NCBI RefSeq assembly: GCF_021283545.2
Contig: NZ_CP128540.1
Span: forward strand, 3,321,501 to 3,385,500
Direction: 5' to 3'
Length of the DNA stretch: 64,000 nt
DNA from: Pseudomonas alloputida
GTDB lineage: Bacteria > Pseudomonadota > Gammaproteobacteria > Pseudomonadales > Pseudomonadaceae
Positions 39,682-47,599 of this stretch are shown piece after piece (the stretch's first letter is position 1; every line of letters starts with the position of its first letter). The notes under the pieces were generated by a model. It was given only the letters and a program-made list of their open reading frames with translations. It did no database searches and had not been told where the DNA came from. A program made the position numbers and the translations under genes.

Positions 39682-40425
39682 ATGAAACTGTGCGCCGTAC
39701 AACTGGCGTCGCTCAAGGGCGATTTGCCAGGCAACCTCCAGCGCCATCTGGTTTGCATCGAGCAGGCTGCGGCCCTGGGTGCCGAACTGGTGGTGTTCCC
39801 CGAGCTGTCGCTGACCGGCTATGAGCCGAGTGTGGCGCGCCAGGCCGCCCTGCCCGTCACCTCCGCGCGCCTGGACCCGCTGCAGGCAGCCTGCGACCGC
39901 TTGGGCATTACCGTTGCCGTGGGCCTGCCATTGCCGACGCCCGACGGCCTACGCATCGGCATGCCCATCTTCTGCCCTGAGGCGCCGCGCCAGGTCTATG
40001 CCAAGCAGCGCTTGCATGATGATGAGCTGCCTTACTTCACCCCAGGTGATCAGGCATTGCTGCTGGAGGTGGGTGAACACCGGGTGGCGCCGGCGATCTG
40101 CTACGAATCGATGTTCCTGGCGCATGCCGCCGTTGCCCGCGAGCGCGGTGCCGACCTGTACCTGGTCAGCGTTGCGAAAACCGCCAAGGGTATCCGCGAG
40201 GGATATGCGCACTACCCAGAGGTGGCACGCGAACTGGGCATGCCGGTATTGATGGCCAACTGCGTGGGGCCGGCCGACACTTTCATTGGTGCTGGCGGTT
40301 CTGCAGCATGGGACAGCCAGGGGCACTTGCTGGCCAGCCTGGATGACCACAGTGAAGGGCTGATCGTACTCGACACCCGCAGTGCCAGCGCGATCACCCT
40401 GCCCTTGAACCCGTACCTTGCATGA
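39682..40425 (+). CDS. Carbon-nitrogen hydrolase (nitrilase superfamily)
   Basis: A 247-residue C-N hydrolase. The catalytic Glu-Lys-Cys triad is visible: FPELSLTGYE (Glu near 39), YAKQRLHDDE (Lys near 108) and APAICYESMF (Cys near 138). The family hydrolyses amides or nitriles; the substrate is unknown. Ribosome site AGGGAA before ATG 39682 (a second ATG lies 9 nt upstream). The stop overlaps the start of the next small membrane gene (ATGA), so the two are coupled. Confidence 0.9.
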   Translation: MKLCAVQLASLKGDLPGNLQRHLVCIEQAAALGAELVVFPELSLTGYEPSVARQAALPVTSARLDPLQAACDRLGITVAVGLPLPTPDGLRIGMPIFCPEAPRQVYAKQRLHDDELPYFTPGDQALLLEVGEHRVAPAICYESMFLAHAAVARERGADLYLVSVAKTAKGIREGYAHYPEVARELGMPVLMANCVGPADTFIGAGGSAAWDSQGHLLASLDDHSEGLIVLDTRSASAITLPLNPYLA

Positions 40426-40664
40426 TCTATCTGTTTCTAGCGTTGCTGAGTTACGCCTGCACCTACTGCCTGGTCGGTTTGCTGATTCAGGGTCAACTTG
40501 CCGATGTGGCCGAGGGTTTGCGCCATCGGCCCGATGCGCCTACGCCCGGCGAGTACCTGCGTGAGGTCGGGCCCCGCGCACGTCAGGCCCGGCGGCAATA
40601 CACCCTGATCGCCGGTTCGGTGCTGGCCGTGCTGGCCTGCCTGATCGCCAGCGGGTTCGGTTGA
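40422..40664 (+). CDS. Small two-helix membrane protein
   Basis: An 80-residue protein with two hydrophobic segments, about residues 1-20 (IYLFLALLSYACTYCLVGLLI) and 60-79 (LIAGSVLAVLACLIASGFG), separated by a polar loop with RHRPDAPTPGEYLREVGPRARQARRQY. I do not recognise a family. Its start overlaps the hydrolase stop by 4 nt, indicating co-translation. It ends 5 nt before the converging ogt gene. Confidence 0.75.
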   Translation: MIYLFLALLSYACTYCLVGLLIQGQLADVAEGLRHRPDAPTPGEYLREVGPRARQARRQYTLIAGSVLAVLACLIASGFG

Positions 40665-40668
40665 CGCC

Positions 40669-41169
40669 TTACAGGTCCAGCGCCAGGCTTTGCCGCCCTT
40701 CCAGCGCCAACAGATACTGCTTGGCCGCCAGGCCACCGGCAAAGCCGGTCAGGCTGCCCGACGCGCCGATTACCCGGTGACAGGGAGCAACGATCGAAAT
40801 CGGGTTGCGGCCATTGGCAGCGCCAACCGCGCGTACCGCCCTGGGGTTGCCGAGCTGCCGTGCAATGTCGCTGTAGCTGCGGGTTTCGCCGAACGGTATC
40901 GCCAGCAATGCGGCCCACACCTGGCGCTGGAACTCAGTACCGGCAAAGTCCAGCGCCAGCTCGAAACGCTGGCGCTTGCCGTCAAAGTACTCACCCAGCT
41001 GGCGAGCGGTTTCCCGCAATACCGGGCACTGGTCGTCCCGGTGCAGTGCGCCCAGGCGTACGCGGTTTTCCCGCTCCTCTTCCCACAATACGGCTGCCAG
41101 GCAATTGCCACGGGCCACAAGGGTCAGCATGCCGACGGGCGATGGCATGATCGTGAATGCGCTCGACAT
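40669..41169 (-). CDS. ogt: Methylated-DNA--protein-cysteine S-methyltransferase
   Basis: Repairs O6-alkylguanine by suicidal transfer of the alkyl group to its active cysteine. 166 residues: N-terminal beta domain, then the DNA-binding helix region FQRQVWAALLAIPFGETRSYSDIARQLGNPRAVRAVGAANGRNPISIV, with the acceptor cysteine in PCHRVIG and the arginine finger in NPRAVRAV. No Ada-type N-terminal regulator domain. It begins at ATG 41169 with a GGAGC site. Confidence 0.95.
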   Translation of the reverse strand: MSSAFTIMPSPVGMLTLVARGNCLAAVLWEEERENRVRLGALHRDDQCPVLRETARQLGEYFDGKRQRFELALDFAGTEFQRQVWAALLAIPFGETRSYSDIARQLGNPRAVRAVGAANGRNPISIVAPCHRVIGASGSLTGFAGGLAAKQYLLALEGRQSLALDL

Positions 41170-41239
41170 AGCGGGCTCCTGCAAGTTGCGATCGGCCCAC
41201 TGTACGCATCCACAGTCCTTGATGCACCCGCTTTCTTGC

Positions 41240-42040
41240 TCAGTTCATTGCGCAGCCGGCAATGTGCCGCGCCTGGCTGAGCGTGACCTTGGGGATCAGC
41301 TCAGCTGGAATGCGTGATGTTGCCGACAGGTTGTAGACATGGAAATGCTCGCTGACCACTTCCCTGGCCATCAGCTTCAACGACGGCAGGATGCGGCTGT
41401 CCCAATGCTGGTCGAGTCCGCACGGCGAAGACGGGCCCTGGCCGTCCTCGTAAAAGCGCCCGACGCTCTGGTCGAGGTCTACCCCCACCAGCAACACTTG
41501 CTCGAAGCCCAGGTGATAGGCCAACTGCAAGGCCACATAAGCCACCGTGCGGGCATCGAAAAAGCCATGGGCCATGTCTTTACTGAAGGCGATCGAGCGG
41601 CTGCGTTTGCTCCACAGTGCCCGGTTGCACACGCAACTGTCACCATGGCCACGCAAACCGTCCAGCAGGCTCGGCATGTCGGCTTTGTGCAAGGCATAAC
41701 ACTGGGTGTGGGCTGGCACATCGGCACGCGCATACTGCTCAGGCCACAGGGCCAGGCGTTCGCTGTCGCGCACGGCAGTGGCGAACAAGGCCGGCTGTTG
41801 CTGGCAAAAGCTTTTGTCGGTGCACACGTAGAAGAAGGGTTTGATGCCGTGTTCGGCGGTCATGGCGACCGACCCGTTCATGGCGATGATGGGCAAGTGC
41901 GCAAACTCGCCCAGCGGAAAATGTTTGGCAGAAGCGCCGGAGGCAAGGATCACCACGGGGCCCTGCTGGGAATTGCGACACGCCTCGAAACCGGAGAACG
42001 CCCCGCGTTCAGCGCTTGGCTGCGAGGGAAGTGTGTTCAT
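41240..42040 (-). CDS. MptE/DUF115-like Rossmann protein, possible LPS-core function
   Basis: A 266-residue protein. The stretch GPVVILASGASAKHFPLGEFAHLPIIAMNGSVAMTAEHGIKPFFYVCTD, followed by FEQVLLVGVDL, resembles the DUF115/MptE-like fold, used both by 6-hydroxymethylpterin diphosphokinases and by proteins of surface-polysaccharide or LPS-core loci. It is isolated from any LPS cluster here. Starts at 42040 and 42049 are both possible and neither has a strong ribosome site. The function remains tentative. Confidence 0.6.
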   Translation of the reverse strand: MNTLPSQPSAERGAFSGFEACRNSQQGPVVILASGASAKHFPLGEFAHLPIIAMNGSVAMTAEHGIKPFFYVCTDKSFCQQQPALFATAVRDSERLALWPEQYARADVPAHTQCYALHKADMPSLLDGLRGHGDSCVCNRALWSKRSRSIAFSKDMAHGFFDARTVAYVALQLAYHLGFEQVLLVGVDLDQSVGRFYEDGQGPSSPCGLDQHWDSRILPSLKLMAREVVSEHFHVYNLSATSRIPAELIPKVTLSQARHIAGCAMN

Positions 42041-42209
42041 CAATGGCATCTTCAACTGGACAGTACAAACCACACTACTGATCCGTGTATATGCCGTGGC
42101 CGCTTTTACCTAACTTTACGTCGGTGAACTTAAGTCAACCGCCATTCCCTTGTTTGGCGGGGTTTTGGGGCTGCACACTAGCAAAGATCACGCCAGCAAC
42201 AAGATGGGG

Positions 42210-42437
42210 CTAAGGGTGCCTGGCCAATGCAGGCTGGTCCAACTGCACACCTTCATGACAGACCACCAAGGCCAAAGGTTGTTCCCCCCACTGTGGATCA
42301 GGAATACCGATCACCGCGACCGAGGCGACGGACGGGTGCTGGCTGATCAGGTTTTCCAGCGCCACCGAACTGACCTGCGGGGTGCTTCGCATCGGACGAC
42401 AGCGGGTTTTCATTTGATGACAGTACTGTCGACCCAC
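42210..42437 (-). pseudogene. Remnant of an AMP-dependent acyl-CoA synthetase
   Basis: The stretch ALENLISQHPSVASVAVIGIPDPQWGEQPLALVVCHEGVQ is the conserved C-terminal small-domain region of ANL enzymes (compare ...EEVLxxHPAVAEAAVIGVPDxxWGE). No AMP-binding core precedes it and no GK(L/V) catalytic lysine follows, so this is a fragment of about 60 codons. It lies in 490 nt without an intact gene (42041-42531), where nothing else is recognisable. Confidence 0.7.
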
Positions 42438-42531
42438 CGGCGTTCGGACCAGCGCCTTTATTCATGAGGCTGCTTGATGGTTACCTCTTGCGAGACTAAT
42501 ACTTAAATCTCTGCCTGGGGAGGCACGAAAA

Positions 42532-42738
42532 ATGCAACCAAGATTCGTTATCGTTCCCGCTGTGCCGATCGAAAAGGAATCGTTCCGCGTTGGCAGCCGC
42601 TACTACGCCGCTACCGTGTGTGGAGGGTTCGACATTTATGACAATCAGGCAAAGGAGCGGCTCAAACCCAGCTATCCGAGCCGAATGGAGGCGCAGGTGA
42701 AGTGCGAACATTTGAACAAGCGGGATGAGTTGGGGTAA
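42532..42738 (+). CDS. Small conserved-looking hypothetical protein (68 aa)
   Basis: A 68-residue soluble protein (RFVIVPAVPIEKESFRVGSRYYAATVCGGFDIYDNQAKERLKPSYPSR). The pattern of a short beta-rich fold with IYDNQ...R..Y is like small Pseudomonas proteins of unknown function. A GGGGAGG ribosome site is well placed before ATG 42532, which makes translation likely. Confidence 0.65.
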   Translation: MQPRFVIVPAVPIEKESFRVGSRYYAATVCGGFDIYDNQAKERLKPSYPSRMEAQVKCEHLNKRDELG

Positions 42739-42780
42739 CTGCAGGCGATCGGGGCGGCACAACCCGCTCGGGTCACTGAT

Positions 42781-43110
42781 TCAATCCAGGCATTGCCTGA
42801 CAGCCTGGCGTAACTTGTCGCCAGACAGAAAGCTGCCCTTGTAGAAGGTCGCGCGGCTGCCCTCGTGAGCGTCAACCACATCAAGCACATCGTCGCTTGC
42901 CACGGCGCTTGGCGCCGTGAGCCGGTAGCCGTGGGCTATCGACTTCTGCGTGGCCTGTGGCGCCAGCGCCTGCCATTTCGGCAGGACACAGGCGGCGTAC
43001 TGCTGCGGCGATTTCCTGGTCAGTTGGCTGGCAGTGGGTTTGCCGGGGGTTGCGCAACCGGCGAGGCAGGCAACCAACACAGTAGCGATAAAAATACGAA
43101 AGTCAGGCAT
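42781..43110 (-). CDS. Small lipoprotein
   Basis: A 109-residue lipoprotein: signal sequence and lipobox ACLAGC with the acylated cysteine near residue 19, then CATPGKPTASQL. The mature part contains two further cysteines (YAACVLPKW and the C-terminal RQCLD) that could form a disulfide. The family is not named with certainty. Start ATG 43110 is preferred to 43140 because it is directly followed by the signal sequence. Confidence 0.8.
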   Translation of the reverse strand: MPDFRIFIATVLVACLAGCATPGKPTASQLTRKSPQQYAACVLPKWQALAPQATQKSIAHGYRLTAPSAVASDDVLDVVDAHEGSRATFYKGSFLSGDKLRQAVRQCLD

Positions 43111-43309
43111 TTGCAATCGGCCGTTATGGATAGGCTGCATTTTAACGGGGGTGACGTCGCGTTACCAATCAACCAAAGTCTTGCTGCAGGACGGCGCCCA
43201 AGCGGGATCCGTGCAGCGCACCTGATATTTCTGCCAGTAGCAAGGTCACGCTGCAACAGTGAAACTGCCCATGGCACATCACACCACGACTCGGCAGGGG
43301 CTTCAGACT

Positions 43310-43510
43310 ATGCAAACCAACGCCAACAACACTCAGTTCTTCTATCAGAATGGCAAACTCGTCACCCTTAAAACCGGTGAACAAGGCCGTAGCATCTTTC
43401 GCTCGCCGGACGTACCACTTGCCGAGCGACAATCAGACGACACCGACGCCGGCGGATTGCTGGCAACTGACGACAAGGGTTCGGTGCTGCAGGTACAGCA
43501 GAAAAGCTGA
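43310..43510 (+). pseudogene. Truncated RHS-repeat-associated protein (N-terminal fragment)
   Basis: The 66 residues (FFYQNGKLVTLKTGEQGRSIFRSPDVPLAERQ, GLLATDDKGSVLQVQ) match the start of short Pseudomonas Rhs proteins, in which this segment immediately precedes the YSPYGH...LGFNGE core and a toxic C-terminus. Here a stop follows SVLQVQQKS and no core is found downstream in any frame. It is therefore a remnant, or a donor cassette for recombination with intact rhs genes. There is no VgrG or immunity gene beside it. Confidence 0.65.
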
Positions 43511-43553
43511 AGTCCTCATGATGCTCCGGCACCATTGCGAACCAAATGCGGGC

Positions 43554-43652
43554 TCAGGGCTTGGCTCCCCTGTACAAAACGATGGCTGCTATATCCAGGG
43601 CCAGCACACTGCCGACAATCCCGAACATGATGTACAGATCTTCAGAGAGCAT
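43554..43652 (-). CDS. Candidate 32-residue single-helix membrane peptide
   Basis: MLSEDLYIMFGIVGSVLAL... continuing to DIAAIVLYRGAKP: one hydrophobic helix (about residues 7-27) with acidic N- and basic C-terminal ends. A GGGGGATA ribosome-like site lies 5 nt before the ATG. The composition and the ribosome site suggest a real small protein, but there is no conservation evidence in hand. Confidence 0.4.
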   Translation of the reverse strand: MLSEDLYIMFGIVGSVLALDIAAIVLYRGAKP

Positions 43653-43735
43653 TGCCGTATCCCCCAGATGCACCGGTTTCAAAAGGGGTAAGCAAATACT
43701 GATCCAGTCAGTGCATCAGGAATGCGAGCTGAGAC

Positions 43736-44044
43736 TCAGCTGAACTTCAACTTGACCACTTTGCTCAGCGCCCAGCCACTGAAGACATAGAACGCATCCA
43801 GGTAGAAGCGCCCTGCATAGTTGGGCAACGGTGATTGATTCAACAGCACATCCGGCTCGGGCGCGGGAGGAAACAGTGCATAAAAGCCGTTGGGCAGAAC
43901 GGCCAGTACCAGCAATAACAGGTAAGTCGAGGCTTGTAGCAGGGTGGCACGATTACTGGATCTGGCGGACCACTTCAGCCCGTAGTAGGCAACCAGGCCG
44001 GCAACAGGCAAAACCCAGAAATGCGTCGGAATCCCAATGAACAT
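43736..44044 (-). CDS. Small membrane protein of unknown function
   Basis: About 102 residues with two or three hydrophobic segments (MFIGIPTHFWVLPVAGLVAYYG, LLQASTYLLLLVLAVLPNGFYALF) and a C-terminal amphipathic part (YLDAFYVFSGWALSKVVKLKF). ATG 44044 begins at the first helix. A longer reading from TTG 44095 would add a polar leader without a ribosome site. The family is not recognised. It is the last chromosomal-looking gene before the integrase. Confidence 0.6.
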   Translation of the reverse strand: MFIGIPTHFWVLPVAGLVAYYGLKWSARSSNRATLLQASTYLLLLVLAVLPNGFYALFPPAPEPDVLLNQSPLPNYAGRFYLDAFYVFSGWALSKVVKLKFS

Positions 44045-44105
44045 TTCGGCAACTACGCTTCTTGCTTCCACCTGCGACTCTCCATCCAAATACAACGAAT
44101 ATTAC

Positions 44106-44170
44106 GGGCGGGGCCGGCAAATGCAAAGCAACGCTGCTCAGGCCATACCGGCTCCACCCGCCCTTTTTTT
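44106..44170 (+). terminator. Terminator-like structure before the ICE
   Basis: GGGCGGG (44106-44112) pairs with CCCGCCC (44157-44163), directly followed by seven T. The interior contains CCGG/CCGG and AGC/GCT pairings. It points towards the integrase, but no plus-strand gene precedes it closely, so it may mark the end of a lost gene. Confidence 0.45.
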
Positions 44171-44346
44171 GTTTGACGATGACTCCAGCCCGGCACTTCG
44201 CTGGACTGCGCCCAAACCCGCTACAGCAGGTTTATCAATGACTTAGGCGCGTCCATCATATGCCGGTGCTTTCCGAAATTTGACCCGGCTTCCGGTCGCG
44301 TGGCTCCCATGTGGCTCTCGGAATCCGAGGTTTCCGAGGAGTCATC

Positions 44347-45546
44347 ATGGCAAGAATCAAACTCACCAAGTCCGCTGTCGATGCCGCCAAGCCCCAGGCG
44401 CAGGCCATCGAACTGCGGGACACCGTGGTGCCCGGCTTCCTGTGCAAGATCACCCCGGCCGGCCGCAAGGTGTTCATGCTCCAGTACCGCACGAACGCCG
44501 GCGAGCGCCGCAAGCCCGCCCTGGGCCAGTACGGGGAACTGACCGTCGAGCAGGCCCGTGTCATGGCGCAGGAGTGGCTGGCCGAGGTGCGCCGGGGCGG
44601 CGACCCGAGCGCGGCCAAAGCTGCCGCCCGCAAGGCACAGACCATGAAGGAGTATTGCCTCACCTTCATGGAGGACTACTCCAGGCAGCGCAACAAGCCC
44701 AGCACTCAGCGGGGCTATCAGGGCGTAATCGACCGCTGCATCATCCCGATCATGGGGCGGATGAAGGTGCAGGACGTGAAGCGCCCGGACGTGGCCGCGC
44801 TGATGAAGAAGCTGGCCCACAAGCCGGCCGAGGCCAACCGCACCTTCGGCGTGCTGCGCAAGATGTTCAACCTGGCCGAAGTGTGGGGGCTGCGTCCGGA
44901 CGGCACCAATCCGTGCCGCCACGTCCCGATGTTCCCGCCCGGCAAGGAAACCCGGCTCATCGTGGACGACGAGCTGGTGAGGATCTTCCGGCATCTGGAA
45001 CACGTGGAGGCGGAAGGATTGGAGAACTACGTCATCCCGCTGGCGATTCGCCTGCAATTCGAGTTTGCCGCCCGCCGCTCCGAAATCTGTCCGCTGGAGT
45101 GGGACTGGATTGATCTGGAGAAGCGCCGCGTGGTCTGGCCCGACAGCAAGACCGGCGGCATTTCCAAGCCCATGAGCGAAGAAGCCTATCGGCTGCTTTC
45201 GACGGCGCCGCGCCGGGAGAGCTGCCCCTACGTCCTGCCGTCGCCCAACGACCCGGCCCGGCATCTGACGCATGGCGAACACTATGGCGGCTGGAAGCGC
45301 GTACTCAAGGCCGCCGGTGTGCCGCATGTCGGCACGCACGGTATCCGCCACCGGGCTACGACCGACATTGCCAATTCGGGCGTGCCGACCAAGGTCGGCA
45401 TGAAGCTGACGGGCCACAAGACGGTGGCGATGTTCATGCACTACGTCCACACCGAGGACAAGCCGGTGCGCGATGCGGCCGAACTGGTGGCGAGCCGGCG
45501 GCAGGCCATCACGGGTGCGCTGCGCCCTGCGGAGGCGACGGCATGA
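44347..45546 (+). CDS. int: Tyrosine site-specific integrase of the ICE
   Basis: A 399-residue tyrosine recombinase with an N-terminal DUF4102 arm-binding domain (ARIKLTKSAVDAAKP...ELRDTVVPGFLCKITPAGRKVFMLQYR), a core-binding SAM-like domain and the catalytic domain. Catalytic residues: Arg in AARRSEICPLEW, His-x-x-Arg in HGIRHRATT, His in LTGHKTV, and Tyr in MHYVHTED. It would excise and integrate the element. ATG 44347 follows GAGGAG. Its stop overlaps a short ORF (ATGA). Confidence 0.95.
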   Translation: MARIKLTKSAVDAAKPQAQAIELRDTVVPGFLCKITPAGRKVFMLQYRTNAGERRKPALGQYGELTVEQARVMAQEWLAEVRRGGDPSAAKAAARKAQTMKEYCLTFMEDYSRQRNKPSTQRGYQGVIDRCIIPIMGRMKVQDVKRPDVAALMKKLAHKPAEANRTFGVLRKMFNLAEVWGLRPDGTNPCRHVPMFPPGKETRLIVDDELVRIFRHLEHVEAEGLENYVIPLAIRLQFEFAARRSEICPLEWDWIDLEKRRVVWPDSKTGGISKPMSEEAYRLLSTAPRRESCPYVLPSPNDPARHLTHGEHYGGWKRVLKAAGVPHVGTHGIRHRATTDIANSGVPTKVGMKLTGHKTVAMFMHYVHTEDKPVRDAAELVASRRQAITGALRPAEATA

Positions 45547-45692
45547 TCCAGTTCGGGCTTCCTGGGCTATCCGCCGTCGCGCTGGAGACGCTGGAGAAGC
45601 TGCCGTATCCGAGCGCCCAACCTCATGGCTCGATTGTCGCATCGCAGTTGCGACAATTTCCATACTTGCCTTCTATATCCGAACAGATATAA
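45543..45692 (+). CDS. Short ORF coupled to int (49 aa), possibly a truncated gene
   Basis: It starts inside the int stop (ATGA) and reads MIQFGLPGLSAVALETLEKL... to SISEQI, then a stop within the toxin promoter region. The tight coupling suggests an ancestral gene following int. Its 3' part runs over two palindromes that belong to the toxin-antitoxin operon, so it may have been cut by insertion of the cargo. Not recognised. Confidence 0.35.
   Translation: MIQFGLPGLSAVALETLEKLPYPSAQPHGSIVASQLRQFPYLPSISEQI
45633..45691. promoter_or_regulatory. Two inverted repeats and promoter in front of the toxin-antitoxin operon
   Basis: IR1: ATTGTCGCA / TGCGACAAT (45633-45641 and 45649-45657), perfect 9-bp arms with a 7-nt spacer. 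IR2: TATATC / GATATA (45674-45679 and 45686-45691), 6-nt spacer. TTGCCT (45666-45671) and TATAAT (45688-45693) form a plausible promoter with 16-nt spacing; the -10 box touches the toxin ATG at 45692. Such repeats are usual binding sites for the antitoxin or toxin-antitoxin complex. Confidence 0.6.
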
Positions 45693-46057
45693 TGATGAGG
45701 GAGAAACGCAAGCTCCTGTTCTGGGAAGGCTCCTCGAAGAAGGACTTCAAGGTGTTCCCCGTCCCCGTGCAGAAAGACATGGGCGTGGCACTGTTCGTCG
45801 TTCAGTTGGGGGGTACGCCGGACGTGGCCAAGCCTTGGAAGGGGCTCGGCTCCGGGGTGTACGAGCTGGTGGAAGACCATCGGGGCGACACCTTCCGCGC
45901 CGTCTACACGGTACGGGTCGGCGATGCGGTGCATGTGCTACATGCGTTTCAGAAGAAGTCCAAGTCCGGCATTGCCACACCGCAGCCGGACGTGGAGTTG
46001 ATCGAGAAGCGGTTAAAGGCAGTGCTCGCCCGATATGGTGCGAGCGGGAGATCGTGA
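45692..46057 (+). CDS. HigB/RelE-type toxin (Gp49-like)
   Basis: A 121-residue protein with the phage-Gp49/HigB-like pattern: KLLFWEGSSKKDFKVFPVPVQKDMG, KPWKGLGSGVYELVEDHRGDTFRAVYTVRVGDAVHVLHAFQKKSKSG, and a C-terminal KRLKAVLARYG. Family toxins cut mRNA on the ribosome. The toxin gene precedes the antitoxin, the reversed order typical of higBA. The start (45692 or the next codon 45695) overlaps the predicted -10 box, so a leaderless or slightly later start is possible. Confidence 0.85.
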   Translation: MMREKRKLLFWEGSSKKDFKVFPVPVQKDMGVALFVVQLGGTPDVAKPWKGLGSGVYELVEDHRGDTFRAVYTVRVGDAVHVLHAFQKKSKSGIATPQPDVELIEKRLKAVLARYGASGRS

Positions 46058-46377
46058 TGACGCGCAAAGACCATCCTCAAGGCACCGACAACGTGCTGGC
46101 CGACCTCGGATTCGCCGACGCGGAAGAGCTGTCGGCGAAAGCCGTCTTGGCGGTCAAGCTGAACGAGCTGATCGACAAGCGTAGCCTCAGCCAGACCGAA
46201 GCCGCTCACATCACCGGCATGACACAGCCTAAGGTGTCTCAGGTGCGACGCTACAAGCTGCAAAACATCTCACTTGAACGCTTGATGCAGGCGCTTGTCT
46301 CGCTGGACCAGCATGTCGAGATCGTCGTTCGGCCGGCGCGGCGCGCGCATGCCGCCGGCATCACGGTCGCAGCTTAA
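46057..46377 (+). CDS. XRE/HigA-type antitoxin
   Basis: A 106-residue helix-turn-helix antitoxin: NVLADLGFADAEELSAKAVLAVKLNELIDKRSLSQTEAAHITGMTQPKVSQVRRYKLQNISLERLMQALVSLDQ. It should neutralise the preceding toxin and repress the operon through the inverted repeats upstream. ATG shares the last base of the toxin stop (TGATG). The dinucleotide use resembles the toxin gene. Confidence 0.9.
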   Translation: MTRKDHPQGTDNVLADLGFADAEELSAKAVLAVKLNELIDKRSLSQTEAAHITGMTQPKVSQVRRYKLQNISLERLMQALVSLDQHVEIVVRPARRAHAAGITVAA

Positions 46378-46401
46378 CGATTCGAGCGAGCAAGAGCCGC
46401 A

Positions 46402-47382
46402 ATGAAATTCGCATACGAAGACCTCAGTGATGGCCAGTTCGAGACACTAGTCGTTCTCCTGTGCCAGCGGTTGCTTGGGGTCTCGGTACAGGGATTTGCG
46501 AAAGGGCCTGATGGCGGGCGCGATGCCAAGTTCATAGGAACGGCGGAACTGCACCCGAGCAAGACGGTCCCGTGGGTCGGTACAACCATCGTCCAGGCCA
46601 AGCATACCAACGGCTATAACCGTAACTTCTCCGAGTCCGACTTCTTCAGCACGACGGCCGCGAACACTGTGCTGGGCAAAGAAATTCCCCGCGTTAAGAA
46701 ACTGCGCGAGGCCAGGCAGCTCGATCACTACATGCTGTTCGCCAACCGTCGGCTGGCAGGCAACGCCGAAACCGAGATACGCGACTACATCGCGTCTCAG
46801 TGCGGCATTCCCGCCTCGTCGATCTATCTCTGCGGACTGGAGCAACTGGAAATCTGGCTGAAGCGCTTCCCCGAGGTTGCGAGGGAAGCAGACCTTGATC
46901 CGGTCGATTCACCGTTGATCGTCAGCCCCGATGATCTGGCCGAAGTAGTGCAGGCATTGGCGCGCCAGAAAGACGGCGTGATCGCACTGCTAGACGATCC
47001 ACCGACTGCGCGCGTGACGTACGAGCAGAAGAACGCACTCAACAACATGAGTGCCGACTACGCCAAGGCGCAGCGGCGGAAATACCTGAAGGAGACGGCT
47101 CAAATTCGGGCTTTCTTGGCAGCACCGGAAAACCTCGACCTGCTGCGCATGTACGAGTCGGTGGTCGATGAGTTCCAACTCAAGATCATCGCGAAGCGCA
47201 AGGACTACCAGACCTTCGACGAGGTCATGGAGTATCTAGTGGACCTGTTGTTCAACCGCGATCCTGTCTTGCGGCAGCACGCCCACAAGCGCCTGACTCG
47301 CGCCGTGCTGTTCTACATGTACTGGAATTGCGATATCGGGGAGGTGGGCGATGCTGCGGCCGACCAAGCACTCTCATCCTGA
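46402..47382 (+). CDS. ABC-3C effector: Mrr-like nuclease with ABC-3C C-terminal domain
   Basis: 326 residues. The N-terminal half is a PD-(D/E)XK/Mrr-like nuclease: Glu14 in GQFETLVV, GPDGGRD at 36-42 region (Asp near 41) and the Q-A-K triad at 65-67 (IVQAKH). The C-terminal half (from about residue 190, ALNNMSADYAKAQRRKYLKETAQIR) is the kind of helical domain that ties effectors into ABC-three-component systems. In this family the effector is predicted to attack DNA when the ATPase senses invasion. It overlaps the middle component by 32 nt, so the three genes are one operon. Confidence 0.85.
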   Translation: MKFAYEDLSDGQFETLVVLLCQRLLGVSVQGFAKGPDGGRDAKFIGTAELHPSKTVPWVGTTIVQAKHTNGYNRNFSESDFFSTTAANTVLGKEIPRVKKLREARQLDHYMLFANRRLAGNAETEIRDYIASQCGIPASSIYLCGLEQLEIWLKRFPEVAREADLDPVDSPLIVSPDDLAEVVQALARQKDGVIALLDDPPTARVTYEQKNALNNMSADYAKAQRRKYLKETAQIRAFLAAPENLDLLRMYESVVDEFQLKIIAKRKDYQTFDEVMEYLVDLLFNRDPVLRQHAHKRLTRAVLFYMYWNCDIGEVGDAAADQALSS

Positions 47383-47599
47383 TCGCACGGTCATCAACGT
47401 CTCGTTGCTGCTGCTGGCTCGCCTGAAGGCCCGGCGCGTGGATGAGTACGACGTGCTGCGCACGTTCGCGAAAAAAAGTGTCGTCGGCGGGGACGTGCTG
47501 TTCCTGCCGGCACTGAATTTTCTGTATCTCATGGGCCTGATCGAATATCGCCCCAAGACCGACGCCGTGGAATACATGGGGCCAAATGAAGCTGTCTAG
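47351..47599 (+). CDS. ABC-3C middle component (MC6-like)
   Basis: An 82-residue small protein (LRPTKHSHPDRTVINVSLLLLARLKARRVDEYDVLRTFAKKSV... LFLPALNFLYLMGLIEYRPKTDAVEY). This matches the winged-helix-like middle component class usually called MC6, which lies between effector and ATPase. It overlaps both neighbours (32 nt and 14 nt). It presumably bridges effector and SMC-like ATPase. Confidence 0.85.
   Translation: MLRPTKHSHPDRTVINVSLLLLARLKARRVDEYDVLRTFAKKSVVGGDVLFLPALNFLYLMGLIEYRPKTDAVEYMGPNEAV

Noticed and set aside
44096..44346. tRNA gene or attachment site at the left end of the ICE
   Set aside because: No cloverleaf or T-loop sequence. The TTTTTCAT word I associate with Tn4371 integration is absent on both strands here, and the right end is outside the window.
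44221..45663. Minus-strand ORF of 480 codons over the integrase
   Set aside because: Opposite strand of a clear tyrosine recombinase; no ribosome site or motif.
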